Part shown: positions 44,909-53,469 of the stretch, one piece after another | Layout: each line of letters begins with the position of its first letter | How positions within the stretch are numbered: position 1 is the first letter of the stretch | DNA from: Saccharothrix sp. | GTDB taxonomy: Bacteria; Actinomycetota; Actinomycetes; Mycobacteriales; Pseudonocardiaceae | Length of the DNA: 64,000 bases | Direction: 5' to 3' | Assembly: GCF_031180885.1 (NCBI RefSeq) | Contig: NZ_JAPSLK010000011.1 | Span: 120,576-184,575 of the forward strand | Made by a program: the position numbers and the translations under genes | Notes under the pieces: generated by a model | The model's database searches: none | What the model saw: only the letters and a program-made list of their open reading frames with translations | Told to the model about the DNA's origin: nothing

Positions 44909-45044
44909 GCCCGACCCGCGAAGCCGGTTGCGCGGGTGATTGACACCGGTCGCGGGGGCGCTCCATGCTTTGTGCCGTCAGGCAAATCGACGTGATGCGC
45001 CGGACCCACCGCCATTCGGTCGCACACGGCCAAAGGGAGGGCCA

Positions 45045-45839
45045 GTGGTCCGTCAGACGGCTCATCGCCGCCTGTTGTCGGGGCGGCGCGCGGGGTTCGG
45101 TGTGTCGGCGGTCGTGGTGGCGTTGGCGGCGACCTTGACGGGGTTGGCCCCGGGGCAGGCCCGAGCCGACGTGCCCGAAGTGGTGGTCGACCACGGTGGT
45201 GCGGGCCAGGCGGTCATGCCGGGGTCCGGCAGCGCCGTGGTGAAGGTGTCGCTGTCCGCTCCGCCGCCGACCTCGACGACGGTGACGATCGCGCGGGACG
45301 TGCCGAGCCCGGTGTTCGTCAGCTCGCGGCGCACGTTGACCTTCACGCCGACCGACTGGAACGTTCCGCGGTCCGTGCGGATGATCTCGCTGCGGGACTT
45401 CGGGCCGGGGGAGTTCACGGTCACCGGCCCGGGTGTCGCCGGCGGGGTGATCCGCGTGTACTCCAGCACAATGCCGTTGCCGCCCAACGTGAACCAGGCC
45501 TGCCGGGTCGCGTTGAGCAGCGCCACCTTCTGGAATGGCGGCTTCTTCATCAACGCGACCATCACCAACTCCGGCCCGACGCCTTTGACCGACTGGACGT
45601 TGACCGCTCTGTTTTCCGGGGACGAGAAGGTGACTTCGGCGGGGACCGGTGACTGGGGGCAGTACGGTCGGGGTGCGGCGTTCCCCGCGCCGAGTTGGCG
45701 GCGTCAGCTTCTGCCCGGCGAGTCGGTGAGCGTCGGCTTCGTGGCCACCAGCACGCACGCGTCCATCGTCCCGTCGCTGCGCTGCGTCCCCGAGCCGTAC
45801 CTCCTCACCACACCGCCGACCACCACAGTTCCGGACTGA
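45045..45839 (+). CDS. Secreted CBM2-like cellulose-binding protein
   Basis: The 264-residue product has an Arg-rich signal peptide (about 1-43, ending GQARA). A beta domain follows with a Calx-beta-like segment (TLTFTPTDWNVPRSVRM). The C-terminal 105 residues form a CBM2 module: CRVALSSATFWNGGFFINATITNSG, LTDWTLTALF, LLPGESVSVGFVATSTH, then a closing Cys. No catalytic domain is present, so it may bind cellulose or chitin for attachment or as an accessory. GTG at 45045 has GGGAGGG 4 bases upstream, so the frame opening at 44940 is rejected. A strong hairpin follows. Confidence 0.8.
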   Translation: MVRQTAHRRLLSGRRAGFGVSAVVVALAATLTGLAPGQARADVPEVVVDHGGAGQAVMPGSGSAVVKVSLSAPPPTSTTVTIARDVPSPVFVSSRRTLTFTPTDWNVPRSVRMISLRDFGPGEFTVTGPGVAGGVIRVYSSTMPLPPNVNQACRVALSSATFWNGGFFINATITNSGPTPLTDWTLTALFSGDEKVTSAGTGDWGQYGRGAAFPAPSWRRQLLPGESVSVGFVATSTHASIVPSLRCVPEPYLLTTPPTTTVPD

Positions 45840-45853
45840 TCAGCCCGCGGTCG

Positions 45854-45885
45854 CCCGGAAGGGCAGTGGGCGTTGCCCTTCCGGG
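45854..45885 (+). terminator. Hairpin terminator after the CBM2 gene
   Basis: CCCGGAAGGGCA (45854-45865) and TGCCCTTCCGGG (45874-45885) form a perfect 12-bp stem with an 8-base loop, 14 bases after the stop. Confidence 0.8.
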
Positions 45886-45965
45886 TGGCCTTGGGGGAGC
45901 GCTGGGCGGAGTCGGCGTGCCTACCGTTCAGTGTGTGGACGTGTGTCCGCGTCGGGGGAGGGGTC

Positions 45966-46697
45966 ATGCGGCGGGATGTGCGGGGTGGGCAGCGGGGTGA
46001 TCCGAGGCGGTCGCCGGGGCGTGCCGGGGCGGATGTGCCGTTGTGGAGCCGGATGGGGAATCGGGCGTTCACGACGGTGGTGCAGCGGGGGCTGCTCGGG
46101 GACACGTACCGGTTCCAGGTGAAGCGGGCGCGTTTCATGTCGATTCTCGGGAGTACGCCCGAGGGTCGGCACGCTCTTGAGGTCCAGAACGAGCACGGCA
46201 TCACCCTGTCCTGGGTGGACGGTGGCGCGGCGTCGTACGACGGCGACTCGCGCTGCACCCTCAACCTCAACATGGACGCGGCTAGGCTGGCCGGCTACTT
46301 CGTCCACGAGATGTACCACGTGGAACGCAAGAAGTCCGGTGCTTCGCCGGACGCCGACGCGTCGCCCGACGAACAGCAGTACGTCGACCGCATGGTGGAG
46401 GAGGAGATCGAGGGCACGGTGCTGGGTTTCCAAAGCCGAATCGGCCAGTCCGGGCCGCTGATGCCCGGTGAGGAGTTCTACCGGTTGGCATATCAGGACG
46501 CGAAGAAGCAGGCGTTGGCCGGCGGTGCGGACGCTGCTACGGCGGAGGAGGCGGCACGGTCGGCCGCGCGGCGCGTAGTGCGACACCTGATCCGCCCAAC
46601 CGACGGGTCGTGGCCACGCATCGCGCCGAGCACGTTGGAGTCCTACGAGATGTACTACCACCGCGTCTGGCGCAAATCCCACGCCGTCCGCCGCTGA
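45966..46697 (+). CDS. HExxH metallopeptidase-like protein with an N-terminal GNxA tag
   Basis: The 243-residue product has no signal peptide. Residues 28-42 read SRMGNRAFTTVVQRG, close to the GNRAV-xxx-QR tag seen at the N-termini of actinomycete toxin-like and injection-associated proteins. The central part contains AGYFVHEMYHVERKK, a zinc-binding HExxH with a Glu soon after. A C-terminal helical part has VEEEIEGTVLGFQSRIG and SYEMYYHRVWRK. I infer a putative metallopeptidase effector with a targeting tag. The start ATG 45966 has GGGGAGGGG 3 bases upstream. No injection-system genes are nearby in this window. Confidence 0.65.
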   Translation: MRRDVRGGQRGDPRRSPGRAGADVPLWSRMGNRAFTTVVQRGLLGDTYRFQVKRARFMSILGSTPEGRHALEVQNEHGITLSWVDGGAASYDGDSRCTLNLNMDAARLAGYFVHEMYHVERKKSGASPDADASPDEQQYVDRMVEEEIEGTVLGFQSRIGQSGPLMPGEEFYRLAYQDAKKQALAGGADAATAEEAARSAARRVVRHLIRPTDGSWPRIAPSTLESYEMYYHRVWRKSHAVRR

Positions 46698-46752
46698 CCA
46701 GATTGGCCGGCATGGGTGGCAGGCGTACTCGTCCGGCGCGGATGGCGGCCGA

Positions 46753-47412
46753 TCAGGTGTCGAGCACGTAGCGGTCGAAGCCCAGGCGCACCAGGTGTTC
46801 GTAGGCGGTCCAGACGTGGGGTGGGATGGGCATGGGGGCCTGGAAGCCCCGGTCGGCGTAGACCTTGATGCGTTGCAGGTCGCCGACGATCAGTTCGATC
46901 GTTCGGCGTTCGGAGGCGTCCTGGGCGGTGTACTCGGCGAACGTCACGGCCGGGGTGCTGACGGACCAGTCCACCTCGGGCCACTGGGCCAGGCCGGTGG
47001 CCAGGGCGCGGCGGGCCATGTAGGGCTTGGCTACCAGGATGGCGCGGTCGATGCTGATGCCGGCGTGAGTGAGAAGTGCGCGGCTGAAGGTGATGTTTTC
47101 GCCGGTGTTGGTCGCGGATTCCTCCAGGAGCATCGCGGAGCGGGGGACGCCGCGGGTGGCGGCCAGGTCCGCGAAGACCTGGGCCTCTGACCGGTCCCAG
47201 GACTCGGTGACCTTGCCTCGGCCGCCGGAGAAGACGACCAAGGGAGCGTGGCCCGACTTCCACAGGTCGGCCGCGTGCTCGGCTACCCGCAGGTCGTGGC
47301 TGCCCAAGACCAGGAGGGCGTCGGCGGTGGTTGGTGGCGCGGTGATGTGGTGGTAGTTCCACAGGATTTCGGCCAGGGCGCGGGCGTGGTCGGTGAGAGG
47401 TGGTTCGGTCAC
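46753..47412 (-). CDS. YdcF/DUF218-family protein
   Basis: The 219-residue product matches DUF218: DALLVLGSHDLRVAEHAADLW, LVVFSGGRGKVTESW, AMLLEESATNTGENITFS, AILVAKPYMARRAL. The SGG and E-xx-S-xNTxEN motifs are the family active-site-like signature. Some members are linked to envelope biogenesis, but no reaction is established. There is no membrane segment, so this is the short soluble form. GTG at 47412 overlaps the stop of a YfiH-like remnant as GTGA, so translation used to be coupled to it. The ribosome site is weak (CTGGA). Confidence 0.82.
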   Translation of the reverse strand: MTEPPLTDHARALAEILWNYHHITAPPTTADALLVLGSHDLRVAEHAADLWKSGHAPLVVFSGGRGKVTESWDRSEAQVFADLAATRGVPRSAMLLEESATNTGENITFSRALLTHAGISIDRAILVAKPYMARRALATGLAQWPEVDWSVSTPAVTFAEYTAQDASERRTIELIVGDLQRIKVYADRGFQAPMPIPPHVWTAYEHLVRLGFDRYVLDT

Positions 47413-47474
47413 GCGTCCAGCCAGATGTAGGCGCCGAAACGGCCGGTGGGGCGGTCTCGGCGGTAGGAGAACAG
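47409..47474 (-). pseudogene. C-terminal remnant of a YfiH/laccase-domain protein
   Basis: Directly upstream of the YdcF gene one frame reads LFSYRRDRPTGRFGAYIWLDA before a stop. This matches the conserved end of YfiH-type peptidoglycan-editing or polyphenol oxidase proteins (SYRRDGxTGRxAxxxWL). Everything before it is gone. The stop overlaps the YdcF start, the arrangement expected for an intact operon, so the 5' part was deleted. Confidence 0.55.
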
Positions 47475-47527
47475 TGCACGTCGCCGTGGACGGCGGCGGT
47501 CTGCACGGCCATGACCGGGACCGCAAT

Positions 47528-48256
47528 TCAGCGGCCTTCGGGCTGATCGTACCAGCACTGCGCAGTCAGGGTGACGATGGCGAGGTAGCGGTGTTGTCGG
47601 AGGGCCGCCGTTTTCGCCTGTTCGTGGTTGAGCGGGTCCTTGTGCTGGAACAAGAGAGGGTGGAGGGAGCGGACCTCAGTGGTGGTCCGCCGTTCGTGGT
47701 CGGTGAGCGGCTGCCCGGCCTCCAGCCAGCGCTGGCGCAACGTCAGCGCAGGGTTGGACGTGCCGCAGGCGAACAGCTTCGAGCCGACGCCGGTGTAGGA
47801 GACTTCGGGCAGGTTGCTCGCGTCGTAGGTCCGCGGACCCTCCGGTCGGCCCCGGAACTCCCGGTAGTACCAGATCGGCGTGTCGACGGGCTGGGTGCTC
47901 GCACCCCAGCCCGTGCCGGCGGCGGCGGCGTCGAACGCCCGGATCTCGTCGGCGAGTTCGGTGTCGAAGCCGATGTACTGGGTGGAGACGGTGAAGCACA
48001 ACAGGTGCTCCGTTTTCCGTGCGAACAAGCCGCCGGAGGACTCCGTGCCGCAGGTGTGGTCGACCGACGACTCCAACCACCGCGTCCCCGGCATGGCTTC
48101 GCGCAACGCCGCCATCCGCTCACCGGCCACCCGGGCCGCTGTCTCCCGATCCCGCGTCGCCTGCTCACCGTGGGCGACGGCCTTGTAGTCCACCGACGGC
48201 GACGCGCACCCGACCAGCATGAGCAGCGCCGGAAGCACTCTGACCAGAACCTTCAT
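47528..48256 (-). CDS. Putative lipoprotein of unknown function
   Basis: The 242-residue product has a type II signal with lipobox LVGC (MKVLVRVLPALLMLVGCAS). The mature part contains the conserved-looking segments RVAGERMAALREAMPGTRWL, CFTVSTQYIGFDTELADEI, WYYREFRGRP and a late Cys pair. It is probably anchored to the outer face of the membrane. I do not recognise a family. ATG at 48256 has GGAGGGGG 5 bases upstream, so the 81-base longer frame is rejected. It is transcribed alone. Confidence 0.75.
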   Translation of the reverse strand: MKVLVRVLPALLMLVGCASPSVDYKAVAHGEQATRDRETAARVAGERMAALREAMPGTRWLESSVDHTCGTESSGGLFARKTEHLLCFTVSTQYIGFDTELADEIRAFDAAAAGTGWGASTQPVDTPIWYYREFRGRPEGPRTYDASNLPEVSYTGVGSKLFACGTSNPALTLRQRWLEAGQPLTDHERRTTTEVRSLHPLLFQHKDPLNHEQAKTAALRQHRYLAIVTLTAQCWYDQPEGR

Positions 48257-48333
48257 CGGATCCCCCTCCACTCCAAGACTCACACCGGTCGACGACCGTC
48301 GACCACGTCCGCCACCGGATCGAGACCGGATGG

Positions 48334-49076
48334 TCACTTCTCCGGCCTCCAGGCCGGTAGGACGGCAGCGCGCAGGTCGGGGTGCGGGGTGGGGACGGGG
48401 ATCAGGCCAGCGCTCGTCGGTTCACGGGTGATGACGGCGGGGTGGGTGGGCCACGGGGTGAAGTCCTCGTGTTCCTCGCGGACGACCCGGCCCTCCCGGT
48501 GGACGCGGTAGGTGAACCGCAGGCGTTGTGCGCCGTTGTGGGGTGTGGAGGTCACGTCGGCGCGGTAGACGTCCGGTCCTACCTGGACCGGGGGCAGGCT
48601 CCAGCGGCCCGGGAGTGCGGGGTGGGCCGGTGGTGGGTCGAACAGGAGCAGGCCGCCGGGGGCCAGGGCGTTGGCGATCGCGTGCCAGATCGCGCGCCGG
48701 CCAGCAGGAGGCACGCAGGGGATCACGTTCGAGGCGACAGCCAGGTCGGCGACGTGGCGCAGGCCGGTCTCCTCGGCCGGGCACGGGTGGACGGTGACGC
48801 GGGCGCGCGAGCAGGCGGGTAGGCGGGCGATGCGGGCCAGCAGGGGCGTCCGCATGGCGCGGCACGGTTCGACCGCGTGGACGGGCACCGAGGACTCCCG
48901 GACCAGGACCTCGGTCTCGATGCCGGTGCCGGCACCGACGTCGACCACACCCACCCGCGCGTGACGGCGGCGGCGAAGCGCTCGCAGGCGCGGTGGTGGT
49001 CGCGGTCGTCCTGCAAGAGGTCGTAGAACTCGGTGGAGACGGTGTAGGTGGCCTCGCCGGTGGGAGCGGCGGTCAT
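48334..49076 (-). pseudogene. Class I SAM-dependent methyltransferase, frameshifted
   Basis: From ATG at 49076 the frame gives MTAAPTGEATYTVSTEFYDLLQDDRD-like residues and RFAAAVTR, then loses sense near 48960. The next frame resumes with VGVVDVGAGTGIETEVLVRE (SAM motif I), VHAVEPCRAMRTPL, ADLAVASNVIPCV and GGLLLFDPP, and runs to the stop at 48334. One missing base around the GTCACGCGCGGGTGGG stretch explains this. Repaired, the protein would be about 247 residues, a normal small-molecule methyltransferase. Whether the frameshift is real or a sequencing error cannot be told from sequence. Confidence 0.65.
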
Positions 49077-49213
49077 GGGCGTCCATTCCGGTGCCGGGTG
49101 CCGTACGGCTTGCCGGTCGCGGGCCGGGCCACCCATTTGTCACACGTCCGGGTTGTCCTGCGGGGTCGCGGGCGGCGGCGGGTACCAAGGGTGAAAGGCG
49201 CTTGGAGGACAGG

Positions 49214-49913
49214 GTGACGGCACTTCCCCGACTGGGTTCCGGGCTCGGCTACCGGCCGTCCTGGGAACCGTGGCTGCGTGGCGGGCAGTCGCCGGCGGCC
49301 TGGACGGAGGTCGTGGTCGAGCGGTGCGTGGACGAGTCCGGGGAGGACCGGGCGGCGTGGCGTGGCCTCACCGCGACGATGCCGGTCGTGCCGCATGCCG
49401 GAGGCCGCCTTCGACGTGCCGGGCGAGGACGACCCGGCCGCGGTGGAGGCCTGTGCGGAGTTGGCCCGCGAGTTGGGTGCGCCGTGGGTCAGTGGGCACC
49501 TGTGGCCGTCGCGGGGTGAGGTGCGGGGGATGGGGCGGCGTGCGCAGGAGTTGCAGGACCGGCTCGGGTTGCCGTTCCTGGTGGAGGTTGCCGAGTACGA
49601 CTCGCCCGGAGTGGTCGCCGAGGTGGTGGAACGGTGTGATTGCGGGCTTGTGCTGAACCTGGCGTTGTTGGCGCGGGCGGATTCGGCGGCGTTTCTGCGA
49701 CTGGTGCCGCTGGAGCGGGTTGTGGAGGTGCACCTGACGACCGGGGACGGGGACGGGGTGGAGGTGCACAGCGAGCCGGTGGCCGCGGAGGTGTGGGAAC
49801 TGTTCGCCGGCATGGCCGCCGACGTGCGGGCGTCGGTGGTGGAACGTGACGGTGGCGGGCAGGCCGAGGTTGCCGCGGACCTTGAGCGTGCCCGGGCGAT
49901 GTTGGGGTCATGA
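49214..49913 (+). pseudogene. DUF692-family protein, frameshifted
   Basis: GTG at 49214 has GGAGG 5 bases upstream and opens VTALPRLGSGLGYRPSWEPWL, the DUF692 start. Sense is lost after TATMPVVPHA near 49400 and continues one frame over as EAAFDVPGEDDPAAVEACAELARELGAPWVSGHLWPS, FLVEVAEYDSPGVV, VVEVHLTT to the stop. DUF692 proteins are TIM-barrel enzymes with a multinuclear iron site that modify RiPP precursor cysteines in MbnB/TglH-type systems. One extra base near the CCGGAGG stretch would explain the break. No Cys-rich precursor peptide is evident next to it. Confidence 0.6.
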
Positions 49914-50172
49914 AACCCCGCGGGCCGGGCGGGCACCGTCGCGGCACACGGCGCTCGTCGAGTTCCTGGCGCGACGGCACGGGTGGCTCGGGGACGTCAT
50001 CAGTGTTGAGGTGGAAGGGAAACCGGTTGTCGTGTGCTGCGGCGACGACGGCCCCAGCGCCTGGGCCGCCGACGCGGGGCTCGACTGGGGCGATGTGGAA
50101 CGCGGTCTGCGCTCGCAAGCGGCGTTCTGCGACTACGAAGTCCTGACGGTGGACCCCGACGCCTCGAACTGA
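49910..50172 (+). CDS. Small unidentified protein, start uncertain
   Basis: After the DUF692 gene one frame reads HTALVEFLARRHGWLGDVISVEVEGKPVVV, CCGDDGPSAWAADAGLDWGDVERGL and AAFCDYEVLTVDPDASN to a TGA at 50170-50172. It has good codon use but no clean start. ATG at 49910, overlapping the DUF692 stop, opens a different frame (MKPRGPGGHRRG), and one missing base near 49950 would join them. It could be a DUF692 partner, but it is not recognisable. Confidence 0.4.
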
Positions 50173-50203
50173 CGCCGTCCACAGTGGACAGCTGGCTGCC
50201 CGG

Positions 50204-50695
50204 TCACGAGGGCGGTGGGGTGTAGCTGCGGAGGAAGGCCCGGACCCCGGCTGTGACGATCTTGTCGATGTCCGCCGGGGGCAGTGGGACCGCGCCGTAG
50301 AACGTCTGCTGGTTGATGTCGGTGATGGTCAGCAGGGTGAGGTGGGCGGCGGCCCGCTCGGCGTCGTCGATGTCCAGCAGGCCGCGGTCGGCGATCCGGC
50401 GCAGGTACGGGGCGAGGCGCAGGTGCGCGGTCTGGGGGCCGGCGTCGACCCACGCCTTGAGGACCGGCGGCGGGATGTGGGCCGCTTCCGCCTCGATCGC
50501 GCGGACCAGCGCGAAGTGGTCGGGGAAGGCGGTGACGGCGGCGACCCGGTCGAGGGAGAAGTCGATCAGGTCCTGCTCCAGGTCCGCGATCTTGTGCAGG
50601 TGCCGGTCCATGATCTGCGCGATGGCCGCGGTGACCTCGTTCGCGCCCTCCAGCGCGACGTCGAGGAACAGGCGCTCCTTGTCGGCGAAGTGGTT
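50204..50695 (-). pseudogene. TetR-family regulator lacking its DNA-binding N-terminus
   Basis: The frame begins abruptly inside the TetR helix-turn-helix (NHFADKERLFLDVALEGANEVTAAI) and continues as a normal ligand-binding domain to DKIVTAGVRAFLRSYTPPPS. The first about 45 residues, including the recognition helix, are missing. At the break the sequence turns directly into the inner part of a divergent MFS transporter gene. One deletion removed the 5' ends of both genes and their shared promoter. Confidence 0.75.
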
Positions 50696-50700
50696 GGGGG

Positions 50701-51637
50701 GTGTCCGTCGCCGACGCGACCTGGACCGCCACCGCGTTCGGCTGGGCCGCCGCAGTCGGCGCGCCGCTGACCGCGGGACTGCTGCGCCGCCGCGGTCCCC
50801 GTGTCGCCGTCCTCGTGAACGCGGTCCTCGTCCTGCTCGGCACGCTGCTCGTGGCCTTGGCCCCGCCGCCGCCCGCAGCCTGCGCCGCCCGTCCTGCTCG
50901 CCGGACGGGCGGCGCAGGCCGCGGGCGGCGGCGGACTGGTCACCCTCGCGATCGGTCTGGCCGCGACACCGGGGCGGACCGGCGCGGTGACCGCCGGCAT
51001 CGGTCTGCTCGGCGCTTTCGGACCGCTCGCGGGCTCGACGCTGTCGGCGATCTCGTGGCGCGTGGCGCTCTGCCTGTCCTTGCCCGCGCTGCTCGCCGTA
51101 CCCGCTGTCCTGCGCCGCGTCCCCGCGCACCGTGACGAGACTTCTGACGGGGACGCCGCGGGTCTCGTGCTGGTGCTGGTACTGGCCAGCGCGCTGGTGC
51201 TCGTCCCGCGCTTCCCGGTGGCCGGGCTCGCAGCGGGGGCGGTGACTGCCGTCCTGCTCGCCCGGCACGTCAACCGGCACCCGGAGGGATTCGTGCCGCG
51301 GCCGGCCACGCTCATCGCCCTGGCCACCGGCTCCACGGCCTCGCTCCTCATCGCGCGGTACACCTCCCGGCTCGGCCCGGCGGTCATGCGCGTCGTGCTC
51401 GTGGCCGCCGCGGGTCTCGCCGTGGCCCTGCCACTGATCACGACCAGGCCGGTGGCCCACGCGGCGGCCACCGCGTTCGCGGTGTTCGCCGCCACCGCCG
51501 GGATGGCCTGGTACGCGGGACAACTCGGCGACGCCACGCCGAACGCGCACCGGCCCAGCGCACTCGGCCTGCTCACGCTCTCCTACCAACTCGGCGGCGC
51601 GTTCGGCCCGGCACTCGCCACCCTGCTGATCACGTGA
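50701..51637 (+). pseudogene. MFS drug-efflux-type transporter, 5' deleted and frameshifted
   Basis: The reading starts inside transmembrane helix 2 (WTATAFGWAAAVGAPLTAGLLRRRGPRVAVLVNAVLVLLGTLLVALAP). It shifts frame near 50885 and continues PVLLAGRAAQAAGGGGLVTLAIGLAA, through further helices, to LSYQLGGAFGPALATLLIT. The first helix and the promoter are missing. It was probably the efflux partner of the truncated TetR gene. Confidence 0.7.
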
Positions 51638-51649
51638 ACTCAGGCGCGG

Positions 51650-51885
51650 GTGGTGGCGGTGTGCTCGGCGGCGAAGCGGCAGGCTTCGGCCAGCTTCTCC
51701 GCCAACGGCGTGATCGTCCGGACGGCGAGCGAGGTGGACGTGGCCATCTCCGGGTCGACGAGTCGGTTGCACTCCACGGTGACCGGCGAGCTGGTGGACG
51801 GTGGTGGGCTGGACGCCGACTACTGGGTGCGCGACCTGCGCCGGCCGGTGCGGTTCGCCGACGTGGTCGCGGCGACGGCCACCAG
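51650..51885 (+). pseudogene. Fragment of a polyketide synthase acyltransferase domain
   Basis: One frame ends with [35 protein letters not shown]. This is the diagnostic late segment of type I PKS acyltransferase domains (STVTG, YWxxNLRxPVRF). The sequence before it ([18 protein letters not shown]) does not look like AT, and the frame is lost after about 51885. It is debris of a larger PKS gene. Confidence 0.55.
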
Positions 51886-51924
51886 AACGACCTGGAGCCC
51901 GCGCAGCCGGCCGAGCCGCTGGCC

Positions 51925-52080
51925 GAGGTGGGCGTGCTGAACCGGGCGTCGTCGGTGTGGAGCCACGTCCGCGTGCTGGAGGTCGACTCGGAGGGGACCG
52001 CCACGGCGGACGTCGTGGTGCTGGACGACAGGGAGCGGATCGTGGCCGAGCTGCGGGGACTGCGGGTGCGCGCCAACGAG
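51925..52080 (+). pseudogene. Fragment of a PKS dehydratase domain
   Basis: [20 protein letters not shown] followed by TATADVVVLDDRERIVAELRGLRVRAN matches the C-terminal hot-dog strands of PKS DH domains (WxHVRxR, VADVxVxDExGxVVAELxGLRxR). It lies 40 bases after the AT fragment in another frame, preserving the AT-DH order of a modular PKS. Confidence 0.5.
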
Positions 52081-52128
52081 CCCCGGCGCAACCAGGCTGT
52101 TGCGGCGGAGGTTCCGGCGGCGTCCGGC

Positions 52129-52677
52129 ACGGTGATCTCGCTCAAGGGCGAGTTCCGGCTGGAGGAGTTGATCCGGGAGATCGGCCATGACCGCGTCCAC
52201 TTCCACCACACCGACGTCCGGGACCGTGCCTCGGTGGAGGCGCTGATGCGCGCCACCCACGAGCGCTTGGGGCGGCTGGACGTGCTGGTGTGCAACGCGG
52301 GCGTGAGCAACGACGGCATGGTGCGCGACCTGGACCCGAAGGCGTGGGCGGAGGTGATCGACACCAACCTGACCGGGACGTTCACCTGCGTGCAGGAGGC
52401 GGTGCCGTACCTGGAGCGGCAGGGCGGCGGTCGGATCATCGTCATCTCGTCGGCGCTGTCCACGCGGGTGTCGCACGGGGCGGGCGCGTACTCGGTGTCC
52501 AAGGCCGCGATCGACATGTTCGCCAAGGTCTGCGCGGCGGAGTTCGCGGGGACCGGGATCACGGTCAACGCCGTCGCTCCCGGCATCATCGATCAGGGTT
52601 TGGGCGCGCGGCTGGCCGAGAACGACCTGGTCTGGGACGCCGTCGCGGGGCGGCAACTGGCCGGGCGGCCGGGCCGC
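52129..52677 (+). pseudogene. SDR/ketoreductase lacking its NAD-binding start and its C-terminus
   Basis: The same frame as the DH fragment reads into LEELIREIGHDRVHFHHTDVRD, LDVLVCNAGVSNDG, DTNLTGTFTCVQEAV, GGRIIVISSALSTRVS, GAYSVSKAAIDMFA (Tyr and Lys catalytic) and TVNAVAPGIIDQGL. The GxxxGxG loop at the start and the last about 50 residues are missing. It resembles stand-alone FabG-like reductases of fatty-acid or polyketide pathways. Confidence 0.65.
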
Positions 52678-52678
52678 G

Positions 52679-53068
52679 GTGGACGCGCGGGCGACCAAGA
52701 AGGCGTTCCCGCGCGCCGAGCCGCCGGGGCGGTTCGGCGCGGTGGAGCGGGAGAAGATCCGCCTGGTGGTGACCGGGGCGTTGGCCGACGCGCAGGTGGA
52801 GCCCGACGATCCCCGGTTGACCCGGGTCATCCTCCCGCGCCTGCACCGAGGTTCCCTGGACGGCGTCTACCGACCGTTGCCGGCCGACCTCACCACGGCG
52901 AAGGCGGTGGGGTTCGGGCACGTCACCGGGCACCTCGGTGCGGGAGACCTCGGGGCCAACCTGGCGGCGGTGGCGGCGGAGTCGGCGGCTTACCGGGGTG
53001 AGCTGGCGCTGGTGTTGAGTGCCGGGGCGGGCTTCACGTGGTCGGCGGCGGTGGTCGAGGCCCCATGA
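52679..53068 (+). pseudogene. C-terminal half of a KAS III (FabH-like) ketosynthase
   Basis: The 129-residue frame has VVTGALADAQVEPDDPRL, VILPRLHRGSLDGVYR, VGFGHVTGHLGAGDLGANLAAV and SAGAGFTWSAAVVEAP, which match the second half of KAS III enzymes. The Asn of the His-Asn pair is replaced in the visible GHLGAGD region, and the catalytic Cys half is absent. It sits immediately after the SDR fragment and completes the order AT-DH-SDR-KAS III. Confidence 0.6.
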
Positions 53069-53469
53069 GCCCTGTCCGTCACGCACTCGGCGGGTCGACC
53101 CGCGCCGCACGTGACCCACACGGGTGTGACGGACTGCTGACCATTGGCGTTTTGTCATCGGCAGTTCGGGTGACGGCAATGCGTCGCTTTTCCTGAGGCT
53201 TGCTCGCTATTCCCGTTCCACCGCTCGTGTGCGCCGGTGCGGGAATCCGCAGGGGTGTCGCGCGACATCGGGCCGGTCGACCGGGCGTCGTTGTTCGCAA
53301 TAGCCGCCCGTTCGTCGCAATCCTGGTCGGCTTCGCCGTCGCGATAAGCGGTCATACCATTTCGTCTGGAATCGGTTCCGACGTCACCGGGTGGCGCCAT
53401 TCCCCTGGTTGCGGCGAAAGGGTGCTGGTGGAGGGCGCGGCGGGCACGGTAGCGTCGGCGGCCCCGGGA
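53069..53469. other. Spacer without a convincing gene
   Basis: About 400 bases follow the KAS III fragment. G/C is lower than around it, and open frames on both strands lack ribosome sites and sensible composition. It may hold the promoter of the protease gene. I see no repeat or mobile-element end here. Confidence 0.5.
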
